Shown: positions 47,827 through 61,180, counted from the first letter of the stretch. The stretch: 64,000 nt of DNA from Dugong dugon (GCA_030035585.1 CM057462.1:94695234-94759233); one strand, 5' to 3'. Program-made: numbers and translations. Notes: generated from the sequence alone by a model not told the origin.

Positions 47827-49409
47827 CAGACTTGTGGGCAACATGGCAGTGTAGACAGAAGCACCATGCCATCCCTCCGCAGCAAAGATCCAAAAAACTA
47901 AGACAGACAGAGTCACACATCAATCCTGAAACCCTAACCATCAAATGAAGAGATAAAGAACTTAGCCAAGCACTGAGTGAAATAAGAAACCGACAGAGAA
48001 CAGAGAGCGAGGAGAGATAAATGCAAAGGTCTCTTATCAGCTGCCGCAGCACAGATCCGCCATCTTGGACTCCTATTGGAGATCAGCGAACAGGGAGTAC
48101 AAAAAAGCAGCTTCATGGAATTTCTAGCAGGAGACAGAACAACCGGTAACTGGTGATAAATGCTTTCCCACCCCCCACCCTTCTTCTTCCTCAATTGGCC
48201 TCCTCTGCTTCCTGCAGCCACAGTCTCTTGGCCGGGAAGCACTGGCTTCATCCTGGTGTCACATGGATTCCACAGGCCTGCACAGGCCGGCTGCACAGGC
48301 CGGCTCCCTGAATACCATTTGTTGGCTGCTGGTGTTGCTTTTTTTTGCTTCTTTTTATTTCTTCCTTACGTCTCTCTGTCTCCCCCTCCTTTCTCTCAAA
48401 TACCTGGCTGTGTGTGCCATCTTTGCTTCTTCCTGAAAGGCTGCGAGACATCGCTTGACTGTGGGGGTGATTGCCGGCCCGTGCCACCACTCTGGTGGGA
48501 CCCCCGGGGCTTTTCTTGTTTGTTCTGATTTGTTCTCTTTTGATTTGTTTGTTTTCTTTTTCTTCCCTCAGCTTAGGAGCCCCTTCTAGCTGGGCAGTAC
48601 CATACAGCTTGGGAGCTACTCCCTTACTCTGTGCAGATGCACAGTGACATCCCTGGGGGTGCTTCGTTTTTCTTGTTGATTTTGTTTTTGTTTTTTGGCT
48701 TTGTTTCCTTATCTCTCTTTTTCTCTTTTTGTCTTTCTTCGTTTCCAGTTTCTCATCTCTCTATACTTACCTTCTCCTCCTGTCTGCTGAATATCTCATG
48801 CTGTATGACACCTCTACCCCTTCTACCCAGGCTGTACTTCATGGCCTGGGAGTAACTTCCCGAGTCCTAGCAGCTGCGTTGGTGGAAGCCCTGGGGGCTT
48901 TTCTTTCATTCTTTTTTTTCTTTCCTCTAAAATTTATCCATTTTTTCTTTTTTTTCTCCATTTCTCAGTAGCTCATCTCTCCACTCCCTTAGCACTCTTT
49001 CTTGTTCATTTGTTTGTAAGTATGTTTTTGGCTACTGTTCCTCTCTCCTCTTTCCCATACCCATCTTAGCTCCACACATCACAATCTCCCCCATCCTTCC
49101 TTCCTACCTGCACTGTGAGCTGAACATCACACTCCTGAGCAACACAGGCACGGCCTACTGGAACCTGCTGTGCACTGATTCCTGGTCCACCCTGTCAGCC
49201 CAAGTACGTGCCACAAACAACCTATCCCAGCCACTCCCCCTCAGCTGGACGTGCCCTGCTGTACCCAACCTGAGTGACTGACCCTGCCCATTGGAGGTGA
49301 AAAGCATGTGCCTACAGGCGAGCAAACAACAAAGAATGCACAGTCCGCCTGCTCAGACAAACCAAATAAAACAAAAAAGCAGGATGAAACAAATCTACAG
49401 TCAATAAAT
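47827..49409 (+). promoter_or_regulatory. L1-E 5'UTR (internal promoter region)
   Basis: This 1.6-kb leader matches the L1-F leader (63863-62240, minus) from the first bases. It includes a long pyrimidine-rich part at 48340-49020. Frames inside it are incidental. The promoter role is inferred from position. Confidence 0.6.
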
Positions 49410-50416
49410 GAGGAAAATAAATACTGAATGTCCTGAAGACAGCAGACAATATCAAAACATATACAAAAACAGGACAGGATGGTTCCAGTAGGTGTCCAAA
49501 ATAAAAAAACAGATGACTTTCCAGTAAAAGAAGAGGCAATAGAACTACCTGATAGGGAATTCAAATCTCTAATATTCAGAATTATCTAAGAGTTGAAGCA
49601 AAATCAGACAAAAATGAGGAAAAAAATAGACAAATTCATGGAAAATATGGACAAAAAATTGCAAGAATTCAAGAAAATAATACAGGAACAAAATGCTAAA
49701 ATAAATTCACAATTAGAAATTATAATAAAACAACAATTAGAAATCCAAAAGATAAACAAGATTTCAGAAACGGACAGTGTCATATAAGTGCTGAGGAGGT
49801 TTGAAACAATGGAAGACAAGATCAGTGAGAAATTGAAGACAAACACTTGGATACAACTCCATTTGAGGAAAAATCAGAAAAAAGAACACAGAAAAATGAA
49901 GAAGCCCTGAGAATTATGTGGGATACAATCAAAAGCAAAAATCTGCGAGTGACCAGAGTTCCAGAACAGGAGGAGAAAACAGAAAACACAGAGAGGATCA
50001 TTGAAGAACTGCTGACAGAAAACTTCCTCAGTAACATGAAAGATGAAAAGCTGACCATCCAAGAAGTGAAACAAACCCCATTCAAGATAGACCCCAAAAG
50101 AAAATCACCAAAACATATCATAATCACACTCGCTAAAACCAAAGACAAAGAATCCTGAGAGCAGCTTGTGAAAAACAAGAAGTCATATACAGAGGAGAAA
50201 TGATAAGACTAAGCTTGGATTATTCAGCAGAAACCATGCAGGCAAGAAGGCAATGGGATGACATATATAAAACCTTGAAAGAAAAAGATTGCAAGCCAAG
50301 AATAATATATCCTGCAAAACTCTCATTCAGATATGATGGTGAAATTAGGTCATTTCCAGATAAACAGAAATTAAGGCTCTATGTAAGAACGAAACCAAAC
50401 TTACATGAATTATAAA
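49410..50416 (+). pseudogene. L1-E ORF1 remnant
   Basis: Segments in order: the N-terminal part around 49479, a coiled coil (49593-49787, KKIDKFMENMDKKLQEFKK), a linker (49847-50158, WDTIKSKNLRVTRVPEQE then KRKSPKHIIITLAKTKD) and the RNA-binding end (50200-50415, with KPRIIYPAKLSFRYDGE). There are three frame changes, one stop being near 49785. It lines up with L1-F ORF1. Confidence 0.85.
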
Positions 50417-50883
50417 AGGGAGTCCTTCGATATGAGAACAAACAACTTCAGCTCACAGGCAGAATCTAGGACACAGGATCGTACTAGCCAGATACCAATC
50501 TAGGAAATGAAATCTAAAGGACTACCCAAAACGAAAGAACTACAACAGGGAACCAGAGAGGTTAATCTGTGAGTGACAACAGCATCAGAACAATAAAAGA
50601 GGGAATAAACGGTGCAGGTATAGAACCTTCTAATGGAGAGGAAAACAAGGGTGATAACAAATAATAATAGACTGGTTCAAACCTAGGAAGATAAGGATAA
50701 ATTTCAAGGTAACCACAGAGGAAGTTAACAAACCTACTCATTAAAATAAAGAAGAAAAACATAAAGTCTTAGTAAAAATAAAACCTACAAAAACAAAAAA
50801 AATGAAAAAAATCCACACACAAAAGGAATTCACTATAAGAGGAGGAAAGAAAACATCAGCACCACAAGAAAAAGCACTACAAA

Positions 50884-53800
50884 ATGATAGCAATAAACTC
50901 ACACCTATCAATAATTACACTGAATGTAAATGGCCTAAATGCACCTATAAAGAGATGGAGAGTGACAGATGGATAAAAAAACATGATCCATCAATACGCT
51001 GTCTGCAAGAGACACACCTTAGGAACAAAGATGTAAATTAAAAATCAAAGGAAAAAAAAAAAAGTCAAGGAAACAGCTACCAGAAAACAGCAGGAGTGGC
51101 AATACTAATCTCAGATAAAACAGACTTTAAAACAAAATCCACCATAAAAGACAAAGAAGAACACTATATAATGATTAAGGGGACGATGCATCATGAGGAC
51201 ATAACCATAATAAACATCTATGTACCCAATGACATAGCTCCCAAATACATAAACTCTAACAGCACTGAAAAGAGAAATTGACAGTTCCACAATAACTGTA
51301 GGAGACTTCAACAAACCACTTTCAGTAAAGGACAGAATATCTAGAAAGAAACTCAACAAAGATACAGAAGACCTAAAGGGTACAATCAGCCAACGTGGCC
51401 TCATAGACATATATAGAACACTATACCCAACAGCTGCAAAGGCACATGGAATGTTCTCCAGAATAGACCACATCTTAGGCCACAAAACAATCCTCAACAA
51501 GATGCAAAACACTGAGATAATACAAAGTATCTTCTCTGACCACAACGCCATCAAGGTAGGAATTAACAACAGGAAGAGCAAGGAAAATAAATCAATTACA
51601 TGGAAACTGAATAACACCCTGCTTACAAACCACTGTGTAATAGAAGAAATCTGAGATGGAATCAAAAGATTCCTAGAATCAAATGAGAATGAAAACACAT
51701 CATACCAGTATCTTTGGGACACAGCAAAGGCAGTCCTCAGAGGACAATTTATAGCAATAGATGCACGTATCAAAAAAGAAGAAAGGGACAATATCAAAAT
51801 GTTAACTACAGAAATTGAACAAATAGAAGGATAACAGCAAAAAAAAAGCTTACAACCACTAGGAAAAAGGAAATTATAAAGATCAGAGCAGAAATAAATG
51901 AAATAGAGAACAGAAAAACAATAGAAAGAATCAACAAAACCAAAAGTTAGTTTTTTGAAAGGATCAACAAACTTGAGAAACCACTGGCCAGACTGACAAA
52001 AGAAAAACAAGACTGGACACAAACAACCCAAATAAGAAATGAAATGGGGTACATTACAACAGACCCAACTGAAATAAAAAGGATTATAACAGAGTATTAT
52101 GAAAAACTACACTCCAGTAATTTTGAAAACCTAGAGGAAATGGATAAATTTCTAGAAACACACTACCTACCCAAACTACCACAAACTGATGCTGAAAATC
52201 TGAATGGACCCATAACAAGAGAAGAGATGGAAAAGGTAATAAAAAAAACTATCAACAAAAAAATAAAGCCCTGGCACAGAGGCTTCACTGGAGAATTCTA
52301 CCAAACATTCAAAGAAGAGCTTATACCAGTAGTACTCAATCTATTTCAGAACATAGAAAAGGAAGAGATACTTCCATATTCATTTTATGAAGCCAGCATA
52401 ACCCTGATACCAAAACCAGGCAAAGATGCCACAAAAAAAGAAAATTACAGACCAATATCTCTCATGAATATAGATGCAAAAATTCTCAACAAAATTCTAG
52501 CCAATAGAATTCAGCATCATATCAAAAAAATAATATACCACAGTCAAGTAGGATTCATACCAGTTATGCAAGGATGGTTCAACATTAGAAAATCAGTCAA
52601 CATAATCCACCACATAAATAAAAGGAAAGAAAATAATCACATGATCATCTCAATTGATGCAGAAAAGACATTTGACAACGTCCAACACCAATTCCTGCTA
52701 ACAACTCTTAATAAAATAGGTATAGAAGGGAAATTTCTCAACATAATAAAGGGCATTTATGAAAAACCAATGGCCAGCATCATTCTTCATGAATTGAGAG
52801 GCTGAAAACATTCCCCTTGAAAACAGGAACAAGACAAGGATGCCCTTTATCACCACTCCTATTTAACATAGTGCTGGAAGTCCTAGCTCGAGCAATAAGG
52901 CAAGAAAAAGAAATAAAGGTCATCCAAATTGGTAATGAAGAAATTAAACTGTCCCTGTTTGTGGATGATATGATCCTATACATAGAAAACCCTAAAGGCC
53001 GTATGAGAAAACTACTGGAACCAATAGAAAGATACAGCAGATTAGCAGGATACGAGATAAACATATAAAAATCGGTTGGATTTGTATACACCAATAAAGA
53101 GAAGGATGCAAAGTAAATCAGGAAAACAATACCATTTATAATGGCCCCTAAAAAAATAAAATACTTAGGAATAAATCTAATCAAGGATGTAAAAGACCTA
53201 TACGAAGAAAACTACAAAACACTACTGCATGAAACCCAAAGGGATCTGCATAAATGGAAAAACATACCATGCTCATGGATAGGTAGACTCAACACTGTGA
53301 AAATGACCGTTCTACCCAAAGCAATTTACAAATACAACGCAATCCCGATCCAAATACCAACAACATTCTTTAAAGAGATGGAAAAACTAATCAGTAACTT
53401 TATATGGAAAGGGAGAAAGCCCCAGATAAGTAAATAAAGCTCTACTTAAGAATAAGAATAAAGTAGGAAGACTTGCACTACCTGACCTCTGAACGTACTG
53501 TACAGCTGTGGTAGTCAAAACATCCTGGTACTGGTACGACAGATACATTGACCAATGGAACAGAATTGAGAACCCAGATGTAAATCCATCCACCTATGGT
53601 CACCTGATCTTCGACAACGGCCCAAAGTCCATCAAATGGGGAAAAGACAGTCTTTTTAACAAATGGTGCTGGCAAAACTGGATGTTAATCTGCAAAAAAA
53701 AAGAAACAGAACCCATACCTCACACCATACACAAAAACTAACCCAAAATGGATCAAAGACCTAAATAAAGAGCCTAAAACTATAAAGTTCATAGAAGAAA

Positions 53801-54667
53801 AAATAGGATCAACTCTAGAGGCCATAATACATGGCATTAACAGGATACAGACTACCACAAACAACACACAAACCTCAGAAGATAAGCTAAATAACTGGGA
53901 TCTTCTAAAAATTAAACACTTATGATCATCAAAAGACTTCACCAAAAGAGTAAAAAGAGAATCTACAGACTGGGAAAAAATTTTTGGACATTACAAGTCA
54001 GACAAAGGTCTAATCTCTAAAATCTACAAGAAAACCCAATACCTCTACAACGAAAAGACAAATAATCAAATTTAAAAATGTGCAAAGGAAATGAACAGGC
54101 ACTTCACGAAAGAAGACATTCAAACAGCCAGCAGACACAGGAAATTCTCAGGATAACTAGCCATTAGAGAGATGCAAATTAAAACCACAATGAGATACCA
54201 TCTCACCCCGCCATTACTGGCACTGGAAATAACAAATGTTGGAGGGGCTGTGGGGAGATCAGAACTCTTATGCACTGCTGGTGGGAATGCAAAATGATAC
54301 AACCATTTTGGAAAATGATATGATGCTTCCTTAGAAAGCTAGAAATAGAAATATCATAAGGTCCAGCAATCCCACTCCTAGGAATATATCCTAGAGAAAT
54401 AAGAGCCCTCACACGAATAGACATATGCACACCCATATTCATTGCAGCACTGTTGACAATAGCAAAAAGATGGAAACAACCTAGATGCCCGTCAACAGAT
54501 GAATGGATAAACTATGGTACATACACACAATGGAGTATTATGCAACAATAAAGAACAATGATGAATCTGTGAAGCATCTCATAACATGGATGAAACTGGA
54601 GGACATTATGCTGAGTGAAATAAGTCGATCACAAAAGGACAGATATTGTATGAGACCTCTCCTGTAA
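50884..54667 (+). pseudogene. L1-E ORF2 remnant
   Basis: It starts at ATG 50884 (MIAINSHLSIITLNVNG), then frameshifts. Endonuclease pieces lie at 50940-51281 and 51451-51654. The reverse transcriptase follows at 52044-52805 (with [17 protein letters not shown]) and 52817-53068, whose catalytic loop reads FVDDMILY in place of F-A-D-D. Thumb and C-terminal parts follow at 53141-53741 and onward. It has at least six interruptions. Confidence 0.86.
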
Positions 54668-55247
54668 AAACTCATGTAAAAGTTTACACACAAAAAGAAA
54701 CAATCTTTGTTAGTTACGAGGGATGGGAGGGGCAGGGGGGGAACTAAACAGACAATAGAAAAGTGGTAACTTTGATGAAGGGTAAGACAGTACACAACAG
54801 TGGGGAAGCCAGCACAGTTTGTACAAGGAAAGGTCATGGAAGCTCCATAGACACTTCCAGACTTCCTGAGGGACTGCATTGCTGGGCGGAGGGCTGTGGG
54901 GACCATGGTCTCGGGGAACATCTAGCTCAATTGGCATAACACAGTTTATAAAGAAAATGTTCTACATTCTACCTTGTTGAGTAGCATCTGGGGTCTTAAA
55001 AGCCTGTGAGCAGCCATCTAAGATACTCCACTGGTCTCACCCCTTCGGGAGCAAGGAAGAATGAGGAGAACAGGATACAAGGAAAAGATTAGTCCAAAGG
55101 ACTAATGGACCACAGCTACCACGGCCCCCACTGGACTGAATCCAGTACAGCTAGATGTTGCCCGGCTACCACCACTGACTGCTCTGATGCTGATCACAAC
55201 AGAGGGTCCTGGACAAAGCTGGAGAAGGATGTAGAAGAAAGTTCTAA

Positions 55248-55250
<3 letters not shown>

Positions 55251-55288
<38 letters not shown>

Positions 55289-55290
55289 TC
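55251..55290. repeat. (CA)n microsatellite in the L1-E 3'UTR
   Basis: About 16 CA units are followed by ctcactcac. Other L1 copies in the window lack this expansion at the same place. Confidence 0.85.
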
Positions 55291-55342
55291 ACAAAAAAAA
55301 GACTAGATTTACTGCCCTGAGAGACTGCAGCAACCCTGAGAG

Positions 55343-56054
55343 TATTGCCCTTGGACATCCTTTTAACTCAGTGGTGAAGTCACTCCCGAGGTTCACCGTT
55401 GAGCCGGGGACTGGACAGCCCCATAAAACAAAACAGGACTAATGAGGCCCGACAGTCCAGGGACAAGGACTAGAAGGCAGGAGAGGACAGGAAAGCTGGT
55501 GATAGGGAACCCAAGGTTGAGAAGAGACAGTGTTGACATGTCATGGGGTTGTTTACCATTATCATAGGGTAATATGTGTACTAACTGTTTAATAAGAAAC
55601 TATTTTGTAAACCTTCATCTAAAGTACAATAAAAAAATTAAAAAGAAAAGAATTATCTATGTGAGATCAAATTGACAACAGCAATTTAAAAGTTTTGATG
55701 GGAAGCCTAGGGGGCAGTGAGTTGAAGATAATGGTGATGGAATAATTTGGAAAAGATAGTGAGAATAGCAGCACAACTGGAAGAATGTAATTGTTGTCAC
55801 TGAATTTTACATGTAAAAACTTTTGCAATCAATGGTATAACTTTGGCTATGCGTATTTTCACCAAAAAAAAAAAAGAGAGAGAGAGATCCTCCACGGTTG
55901 AGAAGGGAGAGTGCTGAGATGTTGTGGTGGTGTTAACCAATGTCATAAAACAATATGTGTTCTGACTGTTTAAGGAGAAACTATTTGTTCTGTAAACCTT
56001 CATCTAAAGTACAATTTAAAAAAATTAAAAAAAAAAAAACAATAAAAAAAGAAA
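55343..56054 (+). repeat. Composite 3' end: module, linker, module
   Basis: The first L1 3' end (55343-55650) closes with 'cttcatctaaagtacaat' and an A-rich run. A linker of old-L1-like type (55651-55871) ends 'gcgtattttcacc' plus As. A second copy of the last ~150 bp of the L1 3' end (55887-56040) and a final A-tail follow. The linker core and the second module match 7499-7260 on the minus strand. Confidence 0.85.
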
Positions 56055-56068
56055 AAAAAAGACAAGTG

Positions 56069-57295
56069 GAAGCAAGGGTTTTTGTTGAACCAGAAAAGAA
56101 CCTTGGGGCTAATAAATGCCTTGCATTAATTTCATTGTTGGATGATACAATTAAAAATCCTATAGTGAGGAAAATATTGTATTTCTGAAAGCTAGTTGTA
56201 ACTAGTGGCTTATGCAGTGGGCATATGGAAGATATGGAATTTTGCTCTTTTAGGATTTGGGAATAACTACAACAGCTGAAGTAAAAATTCCTATACTAAA
56301 ATCCCTATATTACTTGCCTTGAGATTTCTAAGATTAGATCTTAGTTCTTCTGTTAGGTGCATATTTTGCTGTGATTTCAAATATAGAAAAAAATGAAAGA
56401 AACCTAATGAAGGTAGGGTGTGTGAAAATCAGAATACATAAAAAAAGATGATTGTCAAAATTAGTAGAAAGTTATACTGTGAAATCTAACCATCTGCTTG
56501 AAATTCAGTTAATAAATGGTTCTTCTAACTACTAGTTATATCGTTCCTCAGCAAATATTATAAGGATTGTGGTTTAAATAGAAAGAGAAGTACATAATGA
56601 TGGAAGTATGGAAAAATTGTAATAGAGTTTACAATTGAATGTAAATTCCTCAAGTGAAAATGTAGAATAGACCACAAAGGGCCAGACTCAATGCAGTGTG
56701 CTTTAAAAGAAAAAATTAAAAAGCTCAACTATAATCAGAAAAACATGTAGTTACACTTATTAAATTTGATGTGCAAAAAATGATTTTCTTAAGAAATTCA
56801 AAAATTATCCTGGTTTTTTGTTAGTTGTGTTTTTATTACAACCTCTTGAAAGTTTATAGTCAGTTTGTCTGTAGCATTTTCAATAGTATGATAAGCACTA
56901 ACAATATTAAAACAGACAAACAAAAAACGAACAGATAGATGATTAAGTCTGGGAAAATAGAAGTAACGGTGAGAAAAAGTTCTCAGAAAATATTAGCTTT
57001 TTAAGGACGTGGCTTACCTGTTTAATTGTTTTAGTTTAACAAGTATCTCTGGAGTGCTTATTAGGTACCAGGCCCTGTGCTGGTCAGCGGGTAAATACAA
57101 CACATTTTCTCTTCTCCAGGATGGATGAAGTGGCTAGCTTTGTTCTTTTATATGTGTTATTCATCTCTGTACTTTTAGCATGTAACACAGAGCTAGACAC
57201 ATAAAAGGCAGTAGATATCTGCTTTTTGCATTGAATTGAATATTTGTTGTAAGAATGAACAACTAAGATTTTGGAATCACTAATACAATGACTTT
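56069..57295. other. Old non-coding sequence
   Basis: It is AT-rich and intron-like. 57040-57250 has MIR/L2-like traces ('gtgcttattaggtaccagg', 'ctagacacataaaaggcag'). No gene. Confidence 0.45.
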
Positions 57296-57906
57296 GTTCT
57301 ACTTGGATCAACAATCAATGTCCATGAAAGCAGTAGTCAAGAAAGGAAATGCCATACTGCATTGGGTAAATCTGCTGCAAAAGACCTCTTTAAAGTTTTG
57401 AAAAGCATCCCTTTGATGACTAAGGTGTACCTGACCCAAGCCATGGTCTTTTCAGTCACCCCATCTGCATGTGAAAGCTGGACAATGAAATAGGAAGACA
57501 AAAGAAGAACTAATACATTTGCACTGTGGTGTTGGTGAATAATATTGAACATACCATTGAATATTGGATATACTGTGAATTGCCAGAAGAATGAACAAAT
57601 CTGTCTTGCAGGAAGTACAGTAAGAATGCTCCTTAGAAGTGAAGATGGTGAGACTTTGTCTTGCTTGCTTTAGACACATCATCAGGAAAGACCAGTTGCT
57701 AGAAAAGGACATTATGGTTGGTGAAATAGAGAAACAGCAAAAACAAGGGAAACCCTCAATGAGATGGACTGACATAATAATCAAAACAATGGGTTAACCC
57801 ATACCAACAATCATGAAGATGGTGCAGGACCTGGCAATGTTTCCTTCTGTTATATTTAAAGTAACTATGAGTTGGAACCAACTAATGGCATCTAACAACA
57901 ACAATT
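57296..57906 (+). mobile_element. RTE (BovB-like) 3' part
   Basis: It begins after the reverse transcriptase motif ('acttggatcaacaatcaatg') and ends 'ggcatctaacaacaacaa'. It is 5'-truncated, diverged and unable to code. Confidence 0.85.
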
Positions 57907-57931
57907 TGAATAATGTTTTGGCTTCCCAGAA

Positions 57932-58036
57932 ATTTTGGAAATAGAAGAGAATACAGATGTAGACTCTCATAAACTTGATAAAATTCCAATTATTGAGCAT
58001 ATTCACATAATAGCATTTCACTTACAGAGTTTACAA
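57932..58036 (+). CDS. Very weak candidate exon
   Basis: It follows 'ttttggcttcccag' and is open in one frame (ILEIEENTDVDSHKLDK, then IPIIEHIHIIAFHLQ). The frame would accept the single overhanging base of the candidate at 47618-47666. The only donor, 'gtgaaa', is poor and a MIR follows at once. It could be chance. Confidence 0.12.
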
Positions 58037-58049
58037 TGTGAAACATTTC

Positions 58050-58200
58050 TATTTGTTTTAGTGCTTAGTATACTGGAAGCATCAGGAGTCTGGGGGTATG
58101 GTATTTGTATGATCTTGGGCAAATGATAGATTGTTTTTAAGCCTGAGACTTCTTCATGTTCAATATGAGGGCAAATAATAGTTCTTAACCTTATGTCACA
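58050..58200 (+). repeat. MIR element, diverged
   Basis: The MIR core 'atgatcttgggcaaatgat' is followed by 'tatgagggcaaataatag'. The match is weak but in order. Confidence 0.55.
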
Positions 58201-60603
58201 GATCACCTTGAGGGAGGTCTTGAATGACTTAAAATGGTATGCAAAATGCTGTATGTTTGAGAATATAATTTTTACTTGAAGAGGATCCAAACTTCATTAG
58301 ATACTCGAAGTCTATCCTTCTCCGCTCAAGTTTATTTTCTGGTCTAAATTATCTCTACAGTTTATTTTACTTTTAAAAGTAGTCTTTAGTGTAAAATGCA
58401 AAAAATTTCATCAATGAGTTAAAATTAGGAAAAAAATCTTTTAGCATGTTATTACAGAAGAGAAATGCCGTTTTGGGTTGTTCTCTGATTTCTATCCTAA
58501 TCGAGTAATTAACCCACAAAGCAGCTAATGGAGATTCACTGATAATCATTATATAGTCTGAACTAATAACAAAGGGGAACAGTGAAGGGTAAACCAATAT
58601 CCTTCTTCAAAGAACCCATTATCGAATTGGGAAGACTAATTTAACGTAGTCTTTCCTTCCAAAGAGCTGATAAAGTAGTCATGGAGATGAATCTTACACT
58701 GTGGAAAAGTAGAGGGAATCTATATTTAAGACCACACTGACTAGAAGTGAAATAGTGTATTAATTCTAACCAATGTAGTAAAGAAATAAAAATTTTAAGG
58801 TGTTGTGCTAATCCATTCATGCCAAGATGCTTTTAATGAGGACTAACTATGCTAGGCCAAAAAAAAAAAAAAGGTAAATAATATATGGTTTTTTAATATC
58901 AAGGACTGTTGTAATGGAGGACATAGACATATAAAAATAATTATAGTGTTATGATCCAGTATTTTAATTTTGATATGAAAAAGGACACAGGAAAGCAGAG
59001 GAGGCATGCTGAGGTGACATGTTTTGTTCTGGTCCTCAGTGGTCTCAAGTCTAATTGAGTGGTACAATAAAATGCATAAATAAATAAAGCATAGGACAAA
59101 ATATGTTGTGTCATAATTAGCTACAAAGTGCCATGCAGCTTCTGAGGAAGGAGAATTTTCTGTCATCTATGGGGAAGAGAATATGATGGAAAGATTAAAA
59201 AAAAGACTGAAAGATATGGAATTATGATCGAGGTGGAATTTAATAATAGAAGAGATGAGCAGAGAGGGAGTGGCAGGAGCTAGGACATTGGTTAAGGGCA
59301 TGTTTGTGACACAGCACATCTTCTGATTTGCCTGGAACATAGTGTATTTATAAAGCAGAGGCAGGAACAAACCTTGGAAAAGTGTACCAGGGTCAAGAGT
59401 GGAGTTAGAACCTTGCCCTTCATGCAATGAAGAAGCCTTATGGATTTATGTGCAAAGACTAACAGAACGATGCCCTGTGAAGATGGGATGAATTGGAAAG
59501 AGGAGAGAACCAAAGAAAGAAGACTGACGGTAGCAATAGACTAGTGAGAAGTAATGAGAGGCTAGACAGAAATGGGTGCAGAGAGGATCAAAGGGAGGGA
59601 AAAGATTTCTGTGTCATTGCAGAGGTAGAAGCAGCAGGATCTGACAGCTGATGAGATGTGGGAATGCGGGAGAGAGAATAGGCAAAGATGACTTAGGGAT
59701 TTTGTGCCTGGATGGCTGGGACAATGCTGCTGCACTTGGCAGAAAAAAGAAAGAGGATGAATTGTTTGGGGAAGGAAAGATGACAGTGAATTTAATTCTT
59801 ATTGAGGTGAGTGTGGACTGGAGCAGTTACGTAAAGCTTGAGAGCATAGTATACGGGCTGAATTTGTGAAGGATGAGTTGAATTTGGGTAAATGTAGAGG
59901 AAAGGGTCAGGCAATCCAGGCGCAAAGAACAGCATGCACAGAGGCTCATAAGTGAGAATACTTAAGCAAACCATAACAGGTAATGGTATTTCATTTAGTA
60001 GATATTTACTGAGTGTTTAATTAGTGTAGGTTCTGTAAATTCAGAGGTCAAGTTCATATGAATTGTTATTCCAGACTGCCAAGAATAAAGGCAAAGGAGA
60101 ATAAGTATGTGTCTTCATGGAGCTCAGAGTCCTCAGGGGAAAAATATAAACAAATAATTACATAACAGTGTATTGCATGGAAGTAGAGTTGTGTACAATG
60201 TGGTATGTCAAGAAGACTTCATAGAAAAGACATTGACATTCTCAGACAATGGGTGACATTTAGAAGGATGAGTAGAAACTCATGGCAGGAAGATATGGAA
60301 ATGGAAGAGGGGGTTCCAGGCAGAGGGAATTACATGTTCATAGCCATGGAAGCTTGAAACTGCTTGGATTTTGGGGGAAAATTTTAGATCATGGATGTAA
60401 GTGGATAAGGGAGAAGGTAAAGATGAGACTGGAGATGTAAGTGGAAGGGATTTCTTAAAAGAACTTACCTGTCATGCTAAGGAACTGGGAATTTATTCTG
60501 AAGGCCCTGGAGTACACTGGGGGTAATTCAAGGAGAAGTGAAGATGCCAGTCAGCCTAGAACAGGTGTGGCTCCCAGAGACTATGTAGAAGTTATATTCT
60601 TAA
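58201..60603. other. Old sequence, partly an unassigned ancient repeat
   Basis: About 59180-60560 reads like a decayed mammalian interspersed repeat ('gggggttccaggcagaggg', 'gaaggatgagtagaaactc', 'ctaaggaactgggaatttat'). I cannot name the family. The + frame at 59651-59869 lies in it and is probably incidental. 58860-58872 is an A-run. Confidence 0.4.
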
Positions 60604-61180
60604 TAAATTCATGTCTTTGTTTCTAAGGTGTGTCTCTTGTAGACAGCATATTGATGGATCCTGTTTTTTAATCCATTCTGTCACACTCTGTCTCTTTGTG
60701 AGTGCACTGAGTCCATTTACATTCAGTGTAATTATTGATAGATGTGAGTTTATTGCTGTCATTTTGTAGTGCTTTTTTTTTGTGGTGCTAACATTTTCTT
60801 TGTTCTTCTTACTCTCCTGTGCTGAATTACTTTTGTTTGTGGATTTTTTTTTTCATTTCTTTTGTTTTTACTGAGACTTTATGTTTTTCCTCTGTATTTT
60901 TATGAGTATGTTTGCTAAATTTCTTTGTGGTTACCATGAAGTTTACCCTTATCTTTCTAAGTTCGTAGCAGTCTATTATGACTTGTTATCACCTTGCCTT
61001 CCTCTCCATTAGAAGGTTCTATATCTATACAATGTATTCCCTCTTTTATTGTTCTGATGTTGTCATTTACAGATTAACTGCTCTGATTCCCTGTTGTATT
61101 TCTTTTGGTTTTGGATAGTCCTTGAGAGGTCATTTCCTAGATTGGTATCTGGCTGGCACAATCCTGCATCCTAGATTCAT

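Larger units (their letters stand above)
47827..56054 (+). mobile_element. L1-E: full-length L1 with a doubled 3' end
   Basis: The 8.2-kb element starts at an L1 5' end ('gtgggcaacatggcagtg') and runs through the 5'UTR, ORF1, ORF2 and 3'UTR. The flanks 'aaaaatgacaagtg' (47813-47826) and 'aaaaaagacaagtg' (56055-56068) differ by one base and form the target duplication. It closely resembles L1-F in its 5'UTR. Both ORFs are broken. Confidence 0.9.

Noticed and set aside
51111..52031. 306-codon minus-strand open frame, the longest in the window
   Set aside because: It is the antisense shadow of the L1-E ORF2 endonuclease and linker region. The hydrophobic, Phe/Ser-rich product is what reversed A-rich L1 coding sequence gives.
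47827..56054. A possibly active L1
   Set aside because: The length and target duplication suggest a fairly recent insertion, but ORF1 has several frame changes and ORF2 at least six.
59651..59869. 72-codon + strand open frame as a small gene
   Set aside because: It sits within an old repeat-like stretch, has no splice or promoter support, and has no recognised homology.
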